Source: Beijerinckiaceae bacterium (lineage in GTDB: Bacteria > Pseudomonadota > Alphaproteobacteria > Rhizobiales > Beijerinckiaceae). Taken from it: 32,237 nt of DNA. The position numbers and the translations under genes were made by a program. The stretch lies in assembly GCA_025458025.1 (NCBI GenBank), contig JALOTF010000025.1:1-32237 (forward strand), in the 5' to 3' direction. The notes under the pieces are model-generated. The model was not told the DNA's origin, did no database searches, and worked only from the letters and a program-made list of their open reading frames with translations. How positions within the stretch are numbered: the stretch's first letter is position 1; every line of letters begins with the position of its first letter. This document shows positions 25,901 to 32,237 of this stretch, piece by piece.

Positions 25901-26469
25901 CCAAGCGCGAGATCGAGAAGAAGCTCGGGCGGAGCATCACCGACGAGGAACTCGCCTCAGCGCTGATGTATCCCAAGGTTTTCGCGGATTTCGCTTTGGT
26001 GAGCGAGAAATACGGCCCCGTTTCCGTGCTTCCCACGCCCGTCTTCTTCTACGGCATGGAGCCGGGCGACGAAATCACGCTGGAAATCGAGCGCGGCAAG
26101 GCCATCGTCATCCGCCTCCAGACCATCGGCGCCACCGATGACGACGGCAATGTGAAGGTGTTCTTCGAAATCAACGGCCAGCCGCGCATCGTAAAGGTGC
26201 CGAACCGCGCCATGGCCGGCCGCATCGTCACGCGCCGCAAGGCGGAGGAGGGCAACGCGAAACATGTCGCGGCGCCCATGCCGGGCTCGGTCTCCTCCAT
26301 CGCGGTGGCCGAGGGCCAACCAGTGAAGGCGGGCGACGTGCTGCTGACGCTGGAAGCCATGAAGATGGAAACCGCGATCCACGCCGCGCAGGATTGCACG
26401 ATTGGTGAGATCGCCGTGAAACCCGGCGCGCAGGTGGATGCGAAAGACCTCCTCATCGTGCTGGCATAA
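22996..26469 (+). CDS. pyc: Pyruvate carboxylase
   Basis: An 1157-residue biotin enzyme that carboxylates pyruvate to oxaloacetate, the main anaplerotic step in many alphaproteobacteria. The biotin carboxylase domain covers residues about 1-455, with the ATP-grasp loop KASWGGGGRGMR and the signature FIEVNPRIQVEHTVTE. The carboxyltransferase domain runs about 535-810 (LLTDTTMRDAHQSLLATRMR at its start, HFHTHDTSG for metal binding). The PC-tetramerisation region follows, and the C-terminal biotinyl domain carries EAMKMET with biotin on K1123. It is full length with all motifs intact. ATG 22996 has only a weak GGGG ribosome site. It is divergent from glpK and preceded by a palindrome and hairpin. 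Confidence 0.98.
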   Translation: MPIRRLLVANRSEIAIRVFRAATELGIRTIAIYAEEDKLSLHRFKADEAYLIGRGPHLPKPLGPLEAYLSISEVIRVAKEAGADAIHPGYGFLSESPEFAEACAEAGITFIGPSPETLRALGNKVDARNLAASVSVPVMPATPPLPDDADEVKRLAAEIGYPVMLKASWGGGGRGMRAIENEEQLLDAVFTAKREARAAFGKDEVYLEKLVRRARHVEVQILGDRHGTIVHLFERDCSIQRRNQKVIERAPAPYLTPEQREAFCQAALRIGHATNYVGAGTVEFLMDADTGKFYFIEVNPRIQVEHTVTEVVTGLDLVKAQIRILDGAAIGKREADGTLRSGIPSQPEITLNGHALQCRITTENPENNFIPDYGRITAYRGAMGFGIRVDGGTAYSGAVVTRFYDPMLEKVIAWASTPGEAIARMDRALREYRIRGVATNLTFLEAVLSHPKFHSNEYTTRFIDETPELFQQPRRKDRATKLLTYIADVTVNGHPETRERPKPPAHAREPVPPLFTAEPVLGTRQKLDQLGPEGFAEWMRGERRVLLTDTTMRDAHQSLLATRMRTHDLAAIAPAYAHGLPQLFSLECWGGATFDVSMRFLQEDPWERLRLIRERVPNILLQMLLRGANGVGYTNYPDNVVRDFIDRAAENGVDLFRIFDCLNWVDNMRVAIDQVRRAGKLAEGAICYTGDILDPTRAKYPLKYYVDLARQLEKAGCHILGIKDMAGLLKPAAARLLVKTLKEEIGLPIHFHTHDTSGIGAASILAAVEAGVDAVDCAMDAMSGTTSQVCLGSIVEALAMTTRGTGLDPEAIRQISFYWEAVRTQYAAFESDLKCGASEVYLHEMPGGQFTNLKEQARSLGLETRWHEVAKAYRAANDLFGDIVKVTPSSKVVGDLALMMVSQGLSAQDILDPQREVAFPASAIEMLRGDLGQPPGGWPAALQKKALKGEKPITVRPGSLIEPVDLDQAKREIEKKLGRSITDEELASALMYPKVFADFALVSEKYGPVSVLPTPVFFYGMEPGDEITLEIERGKAIVIRLQTIGATDDDGNVKVFFEINGQPRIVKVPNRAMAGRIVTRRKAEEGNAKHVAAPMPGSVSSIAVAEGQPVKAGDVLLTLEAMKMETAIHAAQDCTIGEIAVKPGAQVDAKDLLIVLA

Positions 26470-26479
26470 GGCGTCTTTT

Positions 26480-26506
26480 CCGGTTGACATCACTGCCTGA
26501 AACCGG
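26480..26506. promoter_or_regulatory. CCGGTT-N15-AACCGG dyad before the SAF oxidoreductase gene
   Basis: CCGGTT (26480-26485) and AACCGG (26501-26506) form a perfect inverted repeat, 15 bases apart, between pyc and the next gene. TTGACA (26484-26489) overlaps the left arm and could be a -35 element, though no clear -10 follows. This suggests that the SAF oxidoreductase-TSUP pair has its own regulated promoter. Confidence 0.4.
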
Positions 26507-26545
26507 TCCCTCCCTCGGGGGAAACGGTGAAGGGACGGAGACGAT

Positions 26546-27868
26546 ATGGCCATCGTGGCGCGAGGTTTGGCGGCGGATCTGGCGCGCCGCGAGGCGGAGG
26601 GCCGTCCGGTCCGCGTTGCAGTCATCGGTTGCGGCGAAATGGGCACCGATCTCGTCACGCAGATCGCGCGGATGAAGGGCATCCGCGTCGCGGGCATCGC
26701 GGATCGCAGTGGCACGAATGCCATCGAGGCCATTCGCATCGCGCGCCTTCCCGCCGAAATGGCCGCTCCCGTGAACGGCCTTCCCGCGCTCGATGCCGCG
26801 ATTGAAGCAGGCCGCATCGGCATCGTGGATGATGCGCATCTGCTGCTGCGCTCCGGCCAGATCGACGTTGTGATCGACGCGACGGGTCGCCCCACGGCGG
26901 GCGCCGAGATCGGCCTTGCGACCATCCGCGCCGGCAAGCATCTCGTGATGATGAATGTCGAGGCCGATGTAACCATCGGGCCCTATCTGCGCCGCGAGGC
27001 CGATAAAGCCGGGCTTGTTTACACCATCGGCGCGGGCGACGAGCCCACAGCCACGATGGAACTCATCGAATTCTGCACCGCACTCGGCTTTCCCATCATC
27101 GCGGCAGGCAAGGGCAAGAACAACGCCTTCAATCCCTATGCCGTGCCCGATGATTACCGCGCCGAGGCCGAGCGGCGGAACATGAACCCGCGCATGCTCG
27201 TAGAATTCGTCGATGGCTCGAAGACCATGGTGGAGATGGCGACCATCGCCAATGCCACCGGCCTCGTGATCGACAAGCCGGGCATGCATGGCCCGATGGC
27301 GACGCTGGAGACGTTGGCGGATGTATTCCGCCCCATGGGCGAGGGCGGTATTCTCACCCGCAAGGGCGTGGTGGATTTCACCCTCGGCAAGGGCGTCGCG
27401 CCGGGCGTCTTCGTGGTGGTGGAACTCGATCACCCCCGCCTGTGCGAGCGCATGCATGACCTGAAAATGGGTGGCGAGGGGCCGTATTATTCTTTCTATC
27501 GCCCGCATCACCTCACCAGCCTCGAAGTGCCGCTTTCGGCTGCGCGCGCGGTCATCCACGGCACAGCGGATATGGTGCCGCTCGACCGGCCCATGGTGGA
27601 GGTCTGCGCATTGGCGAAGCGCGACCTGAAGCCCGGCGACCGCCTCGATGCCATTGGCGAGACCTGTTACCGCTCCTATGCCGTGATGGCGGAAGAGGCC
27701 CGCTCCTTACGCGCCTGGCCGGTGGGATTGCTCGACAAGGGCGTCGTGACCGCGCCGATCGCCAAGGACACGCTGATCACGCGCGATGCGGTCGAGATTG
27801 ACGGTACGACAACTCTCGCCCGCCTGCGGCACGAGATGGAAATCGGCCTCTGGGGAGCCCCGGCATGA
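26546..27868 (+). CDS. Homoserine-dehydrogenase-like NAD(P) oxidoreductase with C-terminal SAF domain
   Basis: A 440-residue protein of the COG4091 type. Residues 22-140 form a Rossmann fold (VRVAVIGCGEMGTDLVTQIA, then VVIDATGRPTAG and GKHLVMMNVEADVTIGP). The middle part (about 140-340) resembles the homoserine dehydrogenase catalytic region (TIGAGDEPTATMELIEF, AAGKGKNNAFNP). The C-terminus (about 345-440) looks like an SAF domain (VCALAKRDLKPGDRLDAIG, APIAKDTLITRDAV). True homoserine dehydrogenases lack that domain, and biochemical roles in this family are largely unassigned; related proteins sit in sugar-acid clusters. ATG 26546 follows GGACGGAG. It overlaps the TSUP permease gene by four bases (ATGA), so enzyme and transporter are probably made together. 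Confidence 0.88.
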   Translation: MAIVARGLAADLARREAEGRPVRVAVIGCGEMGTDLVTQIARMKGIRVAGIADRSGTNAIEAIRIARLPAEMAAPVNGLPALDAAIEAGRIGIVDDAHLLLRSGQIDVVIDATGRPTAGAEIGLATIRAGKHLVMMNVEADVTIGPYLRREADKAGLVYTIGAGDEPTATMELIEFCTALGFPIIAAGKGKNNAFNPYAVPDDYRAEAERRNMNPRMLVEFVDGSKTMVEMATIANATGLVIDKPGMHGPMATLETLADVFRPMGEGGILTRKGVVDFTLGKGVAPGVFVVVELDHPRLCERMHDLKMGGEGPYYSFYRPHHLTSLEVPLSAARAVIHGTADMVPLDRPMVEVCALAKRDLKPGDRLDAIGETCYRSYAVMAEEARSLRAWPVGLLDKGVVTAPIAKDTLITRDAVEIDGTTTLARLRHEMEIGLWGAPA

Positions 27869-28626
27869 TGTTCCTGCCGCCGGGCGTGGATGCCTTCACC
27901 GCCACGCTGCTGATCGTGATTTCGTTCTTCACCTCGGCCATGACGGCCGCTTTCGGCATTGGCGGTGGCGTGGCGATGCTCGGCGCGCTCGCCGGCACGG
28001 TGCCGCCCGCGGTGATCGTCGCGGTGCATGGCCTCGTGCAACTTGGCTCGAATATGGGCCGCGCCTTCATCCAGAAGGATCACGCGAACTGGCGGCTTTT
28101 CTGGCTGTTCATGGTGGGCGCAGTGATCGGCGTGGCCTTCGGGGCGTGGCTGTTCCGCGCCATGCCGGAGAACGTTCTGCTCGCGATGCTCGGGCTGTTC
28201 ATCCTCGTCATGGTCTGGGTGCCGAAACCGAAGATTCCGGGGCTGGATCGCGCGGGCATGGTGCTCGGCGGAGGCATATCCTCGGTGCTCACCATGTTTG
28301 TGGGCGCGACCGGCCCGTTCATCCAGTCCCTGCTCGTGCCGCTAGGGCTGGATCGCAAGCAGATCGTGGCGACGCAGGCCGTGATGATGACCGCGCAGCA
28401 CGCGCTGAAGGTCGTGGCTTTTGGCTTCATCGGCATCGCCCTCGTGCCGTGGCTGCCACTCATCGCTGCGATGGTCGTCTCCGGCTTCATCGGCACGGTG
28501 ATGGGCACGAAGCTGCTGGATCGCATGTCCGAGCGCTTTTTCCAGATCACCCTCAAGATCGTGCTGACGATTGTCGCGCTCGATCTCCTGCGCCGTGCGG
28601 CGGGGATCACGATCCCCGGAATGTAA
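27865..28626 (+). CDS. TSUP (TauE/SafE) family permease
   Basis: A 253-residue polytopic membrane protein with about eight segments. The TSUP pattern is present: FFTSAMTAAFGIGGGVAMLGALAG at the N-terminal half and the matching GGGISSVLTMFVGATGPFIQSLLVPLGLDRKQIVAT in the second half, the usual internal duplication. Members move sulfite, sulfoacetate, taurine-derived products or small organic acids, as exporters or importers. The start codon overlaps the stop of the SAF oxidoreductase gene (ATGA), which ties its cargo to that enzyme. No sulfonate enzyme is nearby, so an organosulfur cargo is not indicated. Its TAA directly abuts the stop of the convergent DsbA-like gene (TAATTA). Confidence 0.92.
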   Translation: MMFLPPGVDAFTATLLIVISFFTSAMTAAFGIGGGVAMLGALAGTVPPAVIVAVHGLVQLGSNMGRAFIQKDHANWRLFWLFMVGAVIGVAFGAWLFRAMPENVLLAMLGLFILVMVWVPKPKIPGLDRAGMVLGGGISSVLTMFVGATGPFIQSLLVPLGLDRKQIVATQAVMMTAQHALKVVAFGFIGIALVPWLPLIAAMVVSGFIGTVMGTKLLDRMSERFFQITLKIVLTIVALDLLRRAAGITIPGM

Positions 28627-29271
28627 TTAGCCGCAACTTGTCTTCTCGCATTGGCGGAAGGCGCGAATGGCCGCGCGCTTCTGCTCCAGCGTGAGCGCGC
28701 CGGAGAAGCCCTCGCGGCCCACGAGGAACGACGGCGTCGCCTGAAAGGCGAAGCTTTCGCCGAGCCGCGCGGACGCCTTCATGGCCTCGGTAACGGCTTC
28801 GGAATCCGCATCCGCGATCAACCGTGAGCGATCCGCGCCGAGTTTCGTCGCCACCGCCAGCGCCATCTCGGCATCGCGCAGGCCGCCTTGCGCAAACATC
28901 TGCTCGTGGAAATCGAGATAGCGATCCGCTTTCTGTCGCGAAAAGGCCAGGGCCACGCGCGTGGCCATCACCGAGGGAATGCCGAGCACGGCGTAATTCA
29001 CCAGCATGAAGCGCAGGTTCTGTTCGCTTTGCAGCAGCGGACGGACATCACGCGCGGTGCGACGGCAGAAACCGCAATTGTAATCGAAGAACTCGACAAT
29101 CGTGACATCCGGATTGCGCGAGCCCAGCGACACGCGCCCGTTGAGCCGCTCGAGGCCCTCCAGCAACTCCACCGGGATGGGGTAGAATTCGGGCCGTCCT
29201 TGCGCGCTGGCGGGGCTGGCAAATGCGCTTGCAGCAAGGCTGGACAGCACGAAACGGCGGGAAAAAAACAT
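28627..29271 (-). CDS. DsbA family thiol-disulfide oxidoreductase, probably periplasmic
   Basis: A 214-residue thioredoxin-fold protein. The leader contains SRRFVLSSLAASAFASPASA, with a twin-arginine pair and an AxA site cleaving after about residue 23, so export by Tat is plausible, although a Sec route cannot be excluded. The active site is C66-G-F-C69 in FFDYNCGFCRR, and the cis-proline loop is QATPSFLVG. Two more cysteines lie at the very C-terminus (QCEKTSCG). The helical insert is of the DsbA/Com1-like type. ATG 29271 has GGAGG five bases upstream; the TTG before it is not the start. It sits downstream of fabI on the same strand with 87 bases between, so it may have its own promoter. 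The client proteins are unknown. Confidence 0.92.
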   Translation of the reverse strand: MFFSRRFVLSSLAASAFASPASAQGRPEFYPIPVELLEGLERLNGRVSLGSRNPDVTIVEFFDYNCGFCRRTARDVRPLLQSEQNLRFMLVNYAVLGIPSVMATRVALAFSRQKADRYLDFHEQMFAQGGLRDAEMALAVATKLGADRSRLIADADSEAVTEAMKASARLGESFAFQATPSFLVGREGFSGALTLEQKRAAIRAFRQCEKTSCG

Positions 29272-29358
29272 CAAAACCTCCGGATGATTCCGGCGGGTTA
29301 TCGGGCACGCGCTGGGCTGCGGCCAGTCACAAGCGCGCGAGGAAGGGCCACGCGAGGA

Positions 29359-30165
29359 TCAGGTCTCCTCGCTGCCCTTCACTTCCGAGGCGCGCGGCAT
29401 CTTCATGATGGAATAGCCGCTATCGACATAGTGGATCTCGCCCGTCACCCCGCCCGAGAGCGAGGAGAGCAGGTAAAGCGCCGAGCCGCCGAGTTCCTCG
29501 AGCGTGATCGGGCGCCCCAGCGGCGAATGCTTCGTCTGCCAGGCATAGGTGAAGCGCGCATCAGTGATGCCCGCGCCGGCGAGCGTGCGCACGGGGCCAG
29601 CGGAAATCGCATTCACGCGGATGTTCTCGCGACCGAAATCCGCCGCGAGGTAACGCACGGAGCTTTCCAGCGCGGCCTTTGCCACGCCCATCACGTTGTA
29701 ATTCGGCGAAACGCGGTTCGCGCCACCATAGGTGAGGGTGAGCAGCGAGCCGCCATCGGGCATGATCGCGGCGGCGCGCTTCGCGATCTCCGTGAAGGAG
29801 AAGCAGGAAATCACCATGGTGCGGGTGAAATTCTCGCGCGTCGTATCCGCGTAGCGGCCCCTCAGCTCGTTTTTGTCCGAGAAGCCGATGGCATGGACCA
29901 CGAAATCGAGCTTGCCCCAGACGCGTCCGAGTTCGGCAAACACCGCATCAACCGACGCGATATCCTCGACATCGCAGGGGATGACGAGTGAGGAACCCAC
30001 GCTCTCCGCCAGCGGCTTCACGCGCTTGCCGAGCGCCTCGCCCTGATAGGTGAAGGCGAGCTCGGCCCCATGCGCCGCGAGCATCTGCGCAATGCCCCAG
30101 GCGATCGAATTCTGGTTCGCGACGCCCATGATGAGGCCGCGCTTGCCCTGCATCAAACCCTGCAT
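29359..30165 (-). CDS. fabI: Enoyl-[acyl-carrier-protein] reductase [NADH]
   Basis: A 268-residue short-chain dehydrogenase-like enzyme that reduces trans-2-enoyl-ACP in the last step of each fatty acid elongation cycle. The cofactor region is LIMGVANQNSIAWGIAQ. The active-site residues Y146, Y156 and K163 (TLTYGGANRVSPNYNVMGVAK) coincide with the E. coli FabI numbering. It is the target of triclosan and isoniazid-type drugs in relatives; a TriC-like pump gene is at the other end of this window, but there is no evidence that the two are connected. ATG 30165 has GGTGG at correct spacing. It is the third gene of fabA-fabB-fabI, separated from fabB by two hairpins, so its level may be set separately. 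Confidence 0.96.
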   Translation of the reverse strand: MQGLMQGKRGLIMGVANQNSIAWGIAQMLAAHGAELAFTYQGEALGKRVKPLAESVGSSLVIPCDVEDIASVDAVFAELGRVWGKLDFVVHAIGFSDKNELRGRYADTTRENFTRTMVISCFSFTEIAKRAAAIMPDGGSLLTLTYGGANRVSPNYNVMGVAKAALESSVRYLAADFGRENIRVNAISAGPVRTLAGAGITDARFTYAWQTKHSPLGRPITLEELGGSALYLLSSLSGGVTGEIHYVDSGYSIMKMPRASEVKGSEET

Positions 30166-30183
30166 GAAAAACCACCAAAACTA

Positions 30184-30195
30184 GCCCGAACGGGC
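30184..30195 (-). terminator. Weak hairpin plus T-rich tract just before fabI
   Basis: Read on the minus strand, GCCCG-TT-CGGGC is followed by TAGTTTTGGTGGTTTTTC and then the fabI ATG. The hairpin and T-rich tail resemble a weak terminator or attenuator, and the fabI ribosome site lies within the tail. The stem is short, so strength is doubtful. Confidence 0.35.
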
Positions 30196-30217
30196 GTCCG
30201 AGCTTATGCGAGGGAAC

Positions 30218-30236
30218 GAGGGCCCGCTGGGCCCTC
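30218..30236 (-). terminator. GC-rich hairpin after fabB
   Basis: The minus strand has GAGGGCCC, a three-base loop AGC, and GGGCCCTC, a perfect 8-bp stem six bases after the fabB stop. There is no direct T-run; the T-rich stretch follows a second hairpin closer to fabI. It could protect the fabAB mRNA 3' end or reduce read-through into fabI. Confidence 0.5.
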
Positions 30237-30242
30237 AAGGAT

Positions 30243-31463
30243 TCAAGCTTCCGGGTGCTTCAGCACAATCGTGGCGTTCGTGCCGCCGAAGCCGAAGGAA
30301 TTCGACATCACATGGCCGAGCTTGGCGCCATCCACGCGTTTGCGCAGGATGTTCATATCCGCCATGGCGGGGTCGATTTCGGTGATGTGCGCGCTCTCGC
30401 AGATGAAGCCGTTCTGCATCATGATGAGCGAGTAGATCGCCTCCTGCACGCCGGTCGCGCCGAGCGAATGGCCCGTGAGCGACTTGGTGGCCGAGATCGG
30501 GATGCTCGTGGCCTTGGCGCCGAACACTTCGCGCACGGCCTCGATTTCCTTGATGTCGCCCACGGGCGTCGATGTGCCATGCGGGTTGATGTAGTCGATC
30601 GGAGCCTTGATGCCGGCAAGCGCCTGCCGCATGCAGCGCACCGCGCCCTCGCCCGAGGGGGCGACCATGTCGTAACCGTCAGAGGTCGCGCCATAGCCTA
30701 CGATTTCGGCGAGGATCTTGGCGCCGCGCGCCTTCGCCATCTCGTATTCCTCGAGCACGATGACGCCCGCGCCGCCCGCGATCACGAAGCCGTCGCGGTT
30801 CTTGTCATAGGCGCGCGAGGCGGTGGAATCGTTGTAGCTCGTGGACATCGCGCCCATGGCGTCAAACAGCACGGAGAGCGACCAGTCGAGCTCTTCGCAG
30901 CCGCCCGCGAACACGCGATCCTGCTTGCCCCACTGGATCAGCTCATAGGCATTGCCGATGCAATGGTTCGAGGTCGCGCAGGCCGAGGAAATCGAATAGT
31001 TCACGCCCTTGATCTTGAACCAGGTCGCGAGCGTGGCCGAGGCGGTGGACGACATCGCCTTTGGCACCGCGAAGGGACCAACGCGCTTGGAATTGCCGCT
31101 CTCACGGGCCTTGTCGATGGCCTCAACCAGCGTGCGGGTCGAGGGGCCGCCGGAGCCCATCACGATGCCGGTGCGCTCGTTGGAAATCTCGGCTTCCTCG
31201 AGGCCGGCATGGCGGATGGCCTGTTCCATCGCCACCTGATTCCAGGCCGAGCCGCCGCCATGGAAACGCATCGCGCGGCGATCCAGAACGGTGGCGGGGT
31301 CGAGGCTCGGCATGCCGTAGACGCGGCTGCGGAAGCCATGTTCCTCGAAGGAAGGGGAATAGCTGATGCCGGATTTGGCCTCGTACAGGGAGGTGGTGAC
31401 CTCCTGAACATCATTGCCGATCGACGAGACGATGCCCATCCCGGTCACGACGACGCGCCTCAT
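30243..31463 (-). CDS. fabB: 3-oxoacyl-[acyl-carrier-protein] synthase I
   Basis: A 406-residue condensing enzyme, the same length as E. coli FabB, which elongates the cis-unsaturated intermediate made by FabA. The Cys-His-His triad is intact: C162 in [12 protein letters not shown]295 in [10 protein letters not shown] and H332 in [10 protein letters not shown], with K327 nearby. The C-terminal [11 protein letters not shown] glycine loop is present. The open frame extends upstream to 31637, but ATG 31463 ([14 protein letters not shown]) is the family start and has GGAG nine bases upstream. It lies 97 bases after fabA. Together the two genes define the classical anaerobic unsaturated fatty acid pathway. 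Confidence 0.97.
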   Translation of the reverse strand: MRRVVVTGMGIVSSIGNDVQEVTTSLYEAKSGISYSPSFEEHGFRSRVYGMPSLDPATVLDRRAMRFHGGGSAWNQVAMEQAIRHAGLEEAEISNERTGIVMGSGGPSTRTLVEAIDKARESGNSKRVGPFAVPKAMSSTASATLATWFKIKGVNYSISSACATSNHCIGNAYELIQWGKQDRVFAGGCEELDWSLSVLFDAMGAMSTSYNDSTASRAYDKNRDGFVIAGGAGVIVLEEYEMAKARGAKILAEIVGYGATSDGYDMVAPSGEGAVRCMRQALAGIKAPIDYINPHGTSTPVGDIKEIEAVREVFGAKATSIPISATKSLTGHSLGATGVQEAIYSLIMMQNGFICESAHITEIDPAMADMNILRKRVDGAKLGHVMSNSFGFGGTNATIVLKHPEA

Positions 31464-31560
31464 GGCTTCGCGCTCCATGCCTGATTTCGTTGGCCCCGAC
31501 ATGGACCGGGACGCGCCCGGGTGCAAGGAGAATGTGCAAGAAGAGGCCTCGCGCGGCCCC

Positions 31561-32082
31561 TCAGGTCGGCTGGAACAGCCCGACGCGCATATCCGTGGTG
31601 GTGTAGATGCGCTTTCCGTCAGCTTCGAGCCAGCCATCGGCGATGCCGAGAACCAGCTTGCCCTTGAAGACGCGCTTCACATCCACGCCGTAGACCACCT
31701 TCTTGACGCTCGGCAGCACCTGGTCAGCGAACTTCACCTCGCCAACCCCCAGCGCACGGCCGCGACCCGGCAGGCCCAGCCAGCCGAGGAAGAAGCCCGT
31801 AAGCTGCCAGAGCGCATCGAGCCCAAGGCAGCCTGGCATGACCGGATCGCCCTTGAAATGGCAGGGGAAGAACCAGAGGTCAGGCCGGACATCGAGTTCG
31901 GCGCGCACATGGCCCTTGCCGTTCGGGCCACCATCCTCGGAGATTTCGGTGATGCGATCGAACATCAGCATCGGCGGCATCGGCAACTGGGCATTGCCCA
32001 TTCCGAACAATTCGCCCCGGCCGCAAGCCAGAAGATCCTCGTAGGAAAAACTCGATTGCCGCACCGCCCCATCCGCATTCAT
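31561..32082 (-). CDS. fabA: 3-hydroxydecanoyl-[acyl-carrier-protein] dehydratase/isomerase
   Basis: A 173-residue hot-dog-fold enzyme, near the E. coli length of 172. It dehydrates 3-hydroxydecanoyl-ACP and isomerises the trans-2 double bond to cis-3, starting unsaturated fatty acid synthesis. Catalytic H75 ([14 protein letters not shown]) and D89 ([10 protein letters not shown]) are both present, as are the diagnostic [13 protein letters not shown] and [11 protein letters not shown] segments. I chose ATG 32082 because GGACGGA lies upstream and the protein then begins close to its relatives; ATG 32112 is also open. It is the first gene of the fab cluster. The 125-base region upstream must hold its promoter and perhaps a divergent one. 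Confidence 0.97.
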   Translation of the reverse strand: MNADGAVRQSSFSYEDLLACGRGELFGMGNAQLPMPPMLMFDRITEISEDGGPNGKGHVRAELDVRPDLWFFPCHFKGDPVMPGCLGLDALWQLTGFFLGWLGLPGRGRALGVGEVKFADQVLPSVKKVVYGVDVKRVFKGKLVLGIADGWLEADGKRIYTTTDMRVGLFQPT

Positions 32083-32193
32083 CGTCGTTCCGTCCGTTAT
32101 CATCGAGAGCATCGCTGATCGCCCGTTTAGAGCATGCGCAACAAGAGCGGTAACAGAATTTGCACAAGATCAACGATTTTTCGGTGCGCCTGC

Positions 32194-32203
32194 TATCATG
32201 ATA
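32194..32203. promoter_or_regulatory. 10-bp palindrome TATCATGATA in the fabA upstream region
   Basis: TATCATGATA is a perfect, AT-rich palindrome 112 bases before the fabA start and five bases before an ATG on the plus strand at 32208. It could be an operator, or by chance part of a -10 element. The window ends too soon to judge. Confidence 0.3.
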
Positions 32204-32207
32204 CGGA

Positions 32208-32237
32208 ATGGGAGTGCGCGGGCTTGTCGAAGCAAGG
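32208..32237 (+). CDS. Possible start of a divergent gene, cut by the window edge
   Basis: ATG 32208 with TACGGA before it opens a frame that stays open for the ten codons left (MGVRGLVEAR). A second ATG at 32198, in another frame, is also open to the edge. From memory, the iron-response regulator gene irr is often divergent from fabA in Rhizobiales, so irr is a possible identity, but these codons show nothing specific. Treat this only as a hint that a gene may begin here. Confidence 0.2.
   Translation, partial: MGVRGLVEAR

Noticed and set aside
31464-31637. 58-residue N-terminal extension of fabB
   Set aside because: It overlaps the end of fabA and does not match Fab[11 protein letters not shown] with a good ribosome site is the true start.
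32117-32135. Irr-type ICE box (TTTAGA-like) near the fabA promoter
   Set aside because: Only a single TTTAGA half is visible without the inverted partner, which is too little for a regulatory call.

Overview
The window is GC-rich chromosomal DNA, almost certainly from an alphaproteobacterium and most likely from the Hyphomicrobiales (Rhizobiales). Four things support this: a RegB/RegA (ActS/ActR) redox two-component pair, an MmcB-type repair protein, a cysteine-type intracellular PHB depolymerase, and a fabA-fabB-fabI cluster. A TTAA-N7-TTAA box of the CtrA type lies in front of a penicillin-binding protein gene. I see no insertion sequence, phage gene, CRISPR array, tRNA or rRNA. The gene density is typical of a compact core chromosome, with intergenic gaps below 300 bases throughout.

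Layout. 1-3751: the end of an RND adaptor gene and a complete TriC-like RND pump. 3829-5930: a GMC oxidoreductase overlapping mmcB. 5946-7958 (minus): regB then regA, divergent from phaZ (8240-9532), which ends in a clear intrinsic terminator. 9590-11613: a YgjP-like zinc peptidase and a Bcr/CflA drug exporter. 11617-13737 (minus): a class A penicillin-binding protein. 13901-17551 (minus): a tight three-gene operon of a TraX-like membrane protein, a CaiB/BaiF CoA-transferase and an acetolactate-synthase-like ThDP enzyme. 17757-18392: an unidentified membrane protein. 18405-21259: an ALDH7-type dehydrogenase divergent from a FAD amine oxidase-like protein. 21256-22749 (minus): glpK. 22996-26469: pyruvate carboxylase. 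26546-28626: a SAF-domain homoserine-dehydrogenase-like oxidoreductase overlapping a TSUP permease. 28627-29271 (minus): a DsbA-like thiol oxidoreductase. 29359-32082 (minus): fabA-fabB-fabI. The first codons of a possible divergent gene lie at the right edge.

How the genes work together. Several sit around central carbon storage and anaplerosis: PHB mobilisation, glycerol entry, pyruvate to oxaloacetate, and unsaturated fatty acid synthesis. A redox sensor gene shares a divergent promoter region with the PHB depolymerase. Two clusters have an unknown substrate and are the best candidates for new biochemistry: the CoA-transferase/ThDP-enzyme operon, and the SAF-oxidoreductase/TSUP pair. The ALDH7/FAD-oxidase divergent pair resembles the amaA/amaB logic of pipecolate (lysine) breakdown. 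Most of the rest is ordinary housekeeping. I do not see a convincing wholly new defence or mobile system here.
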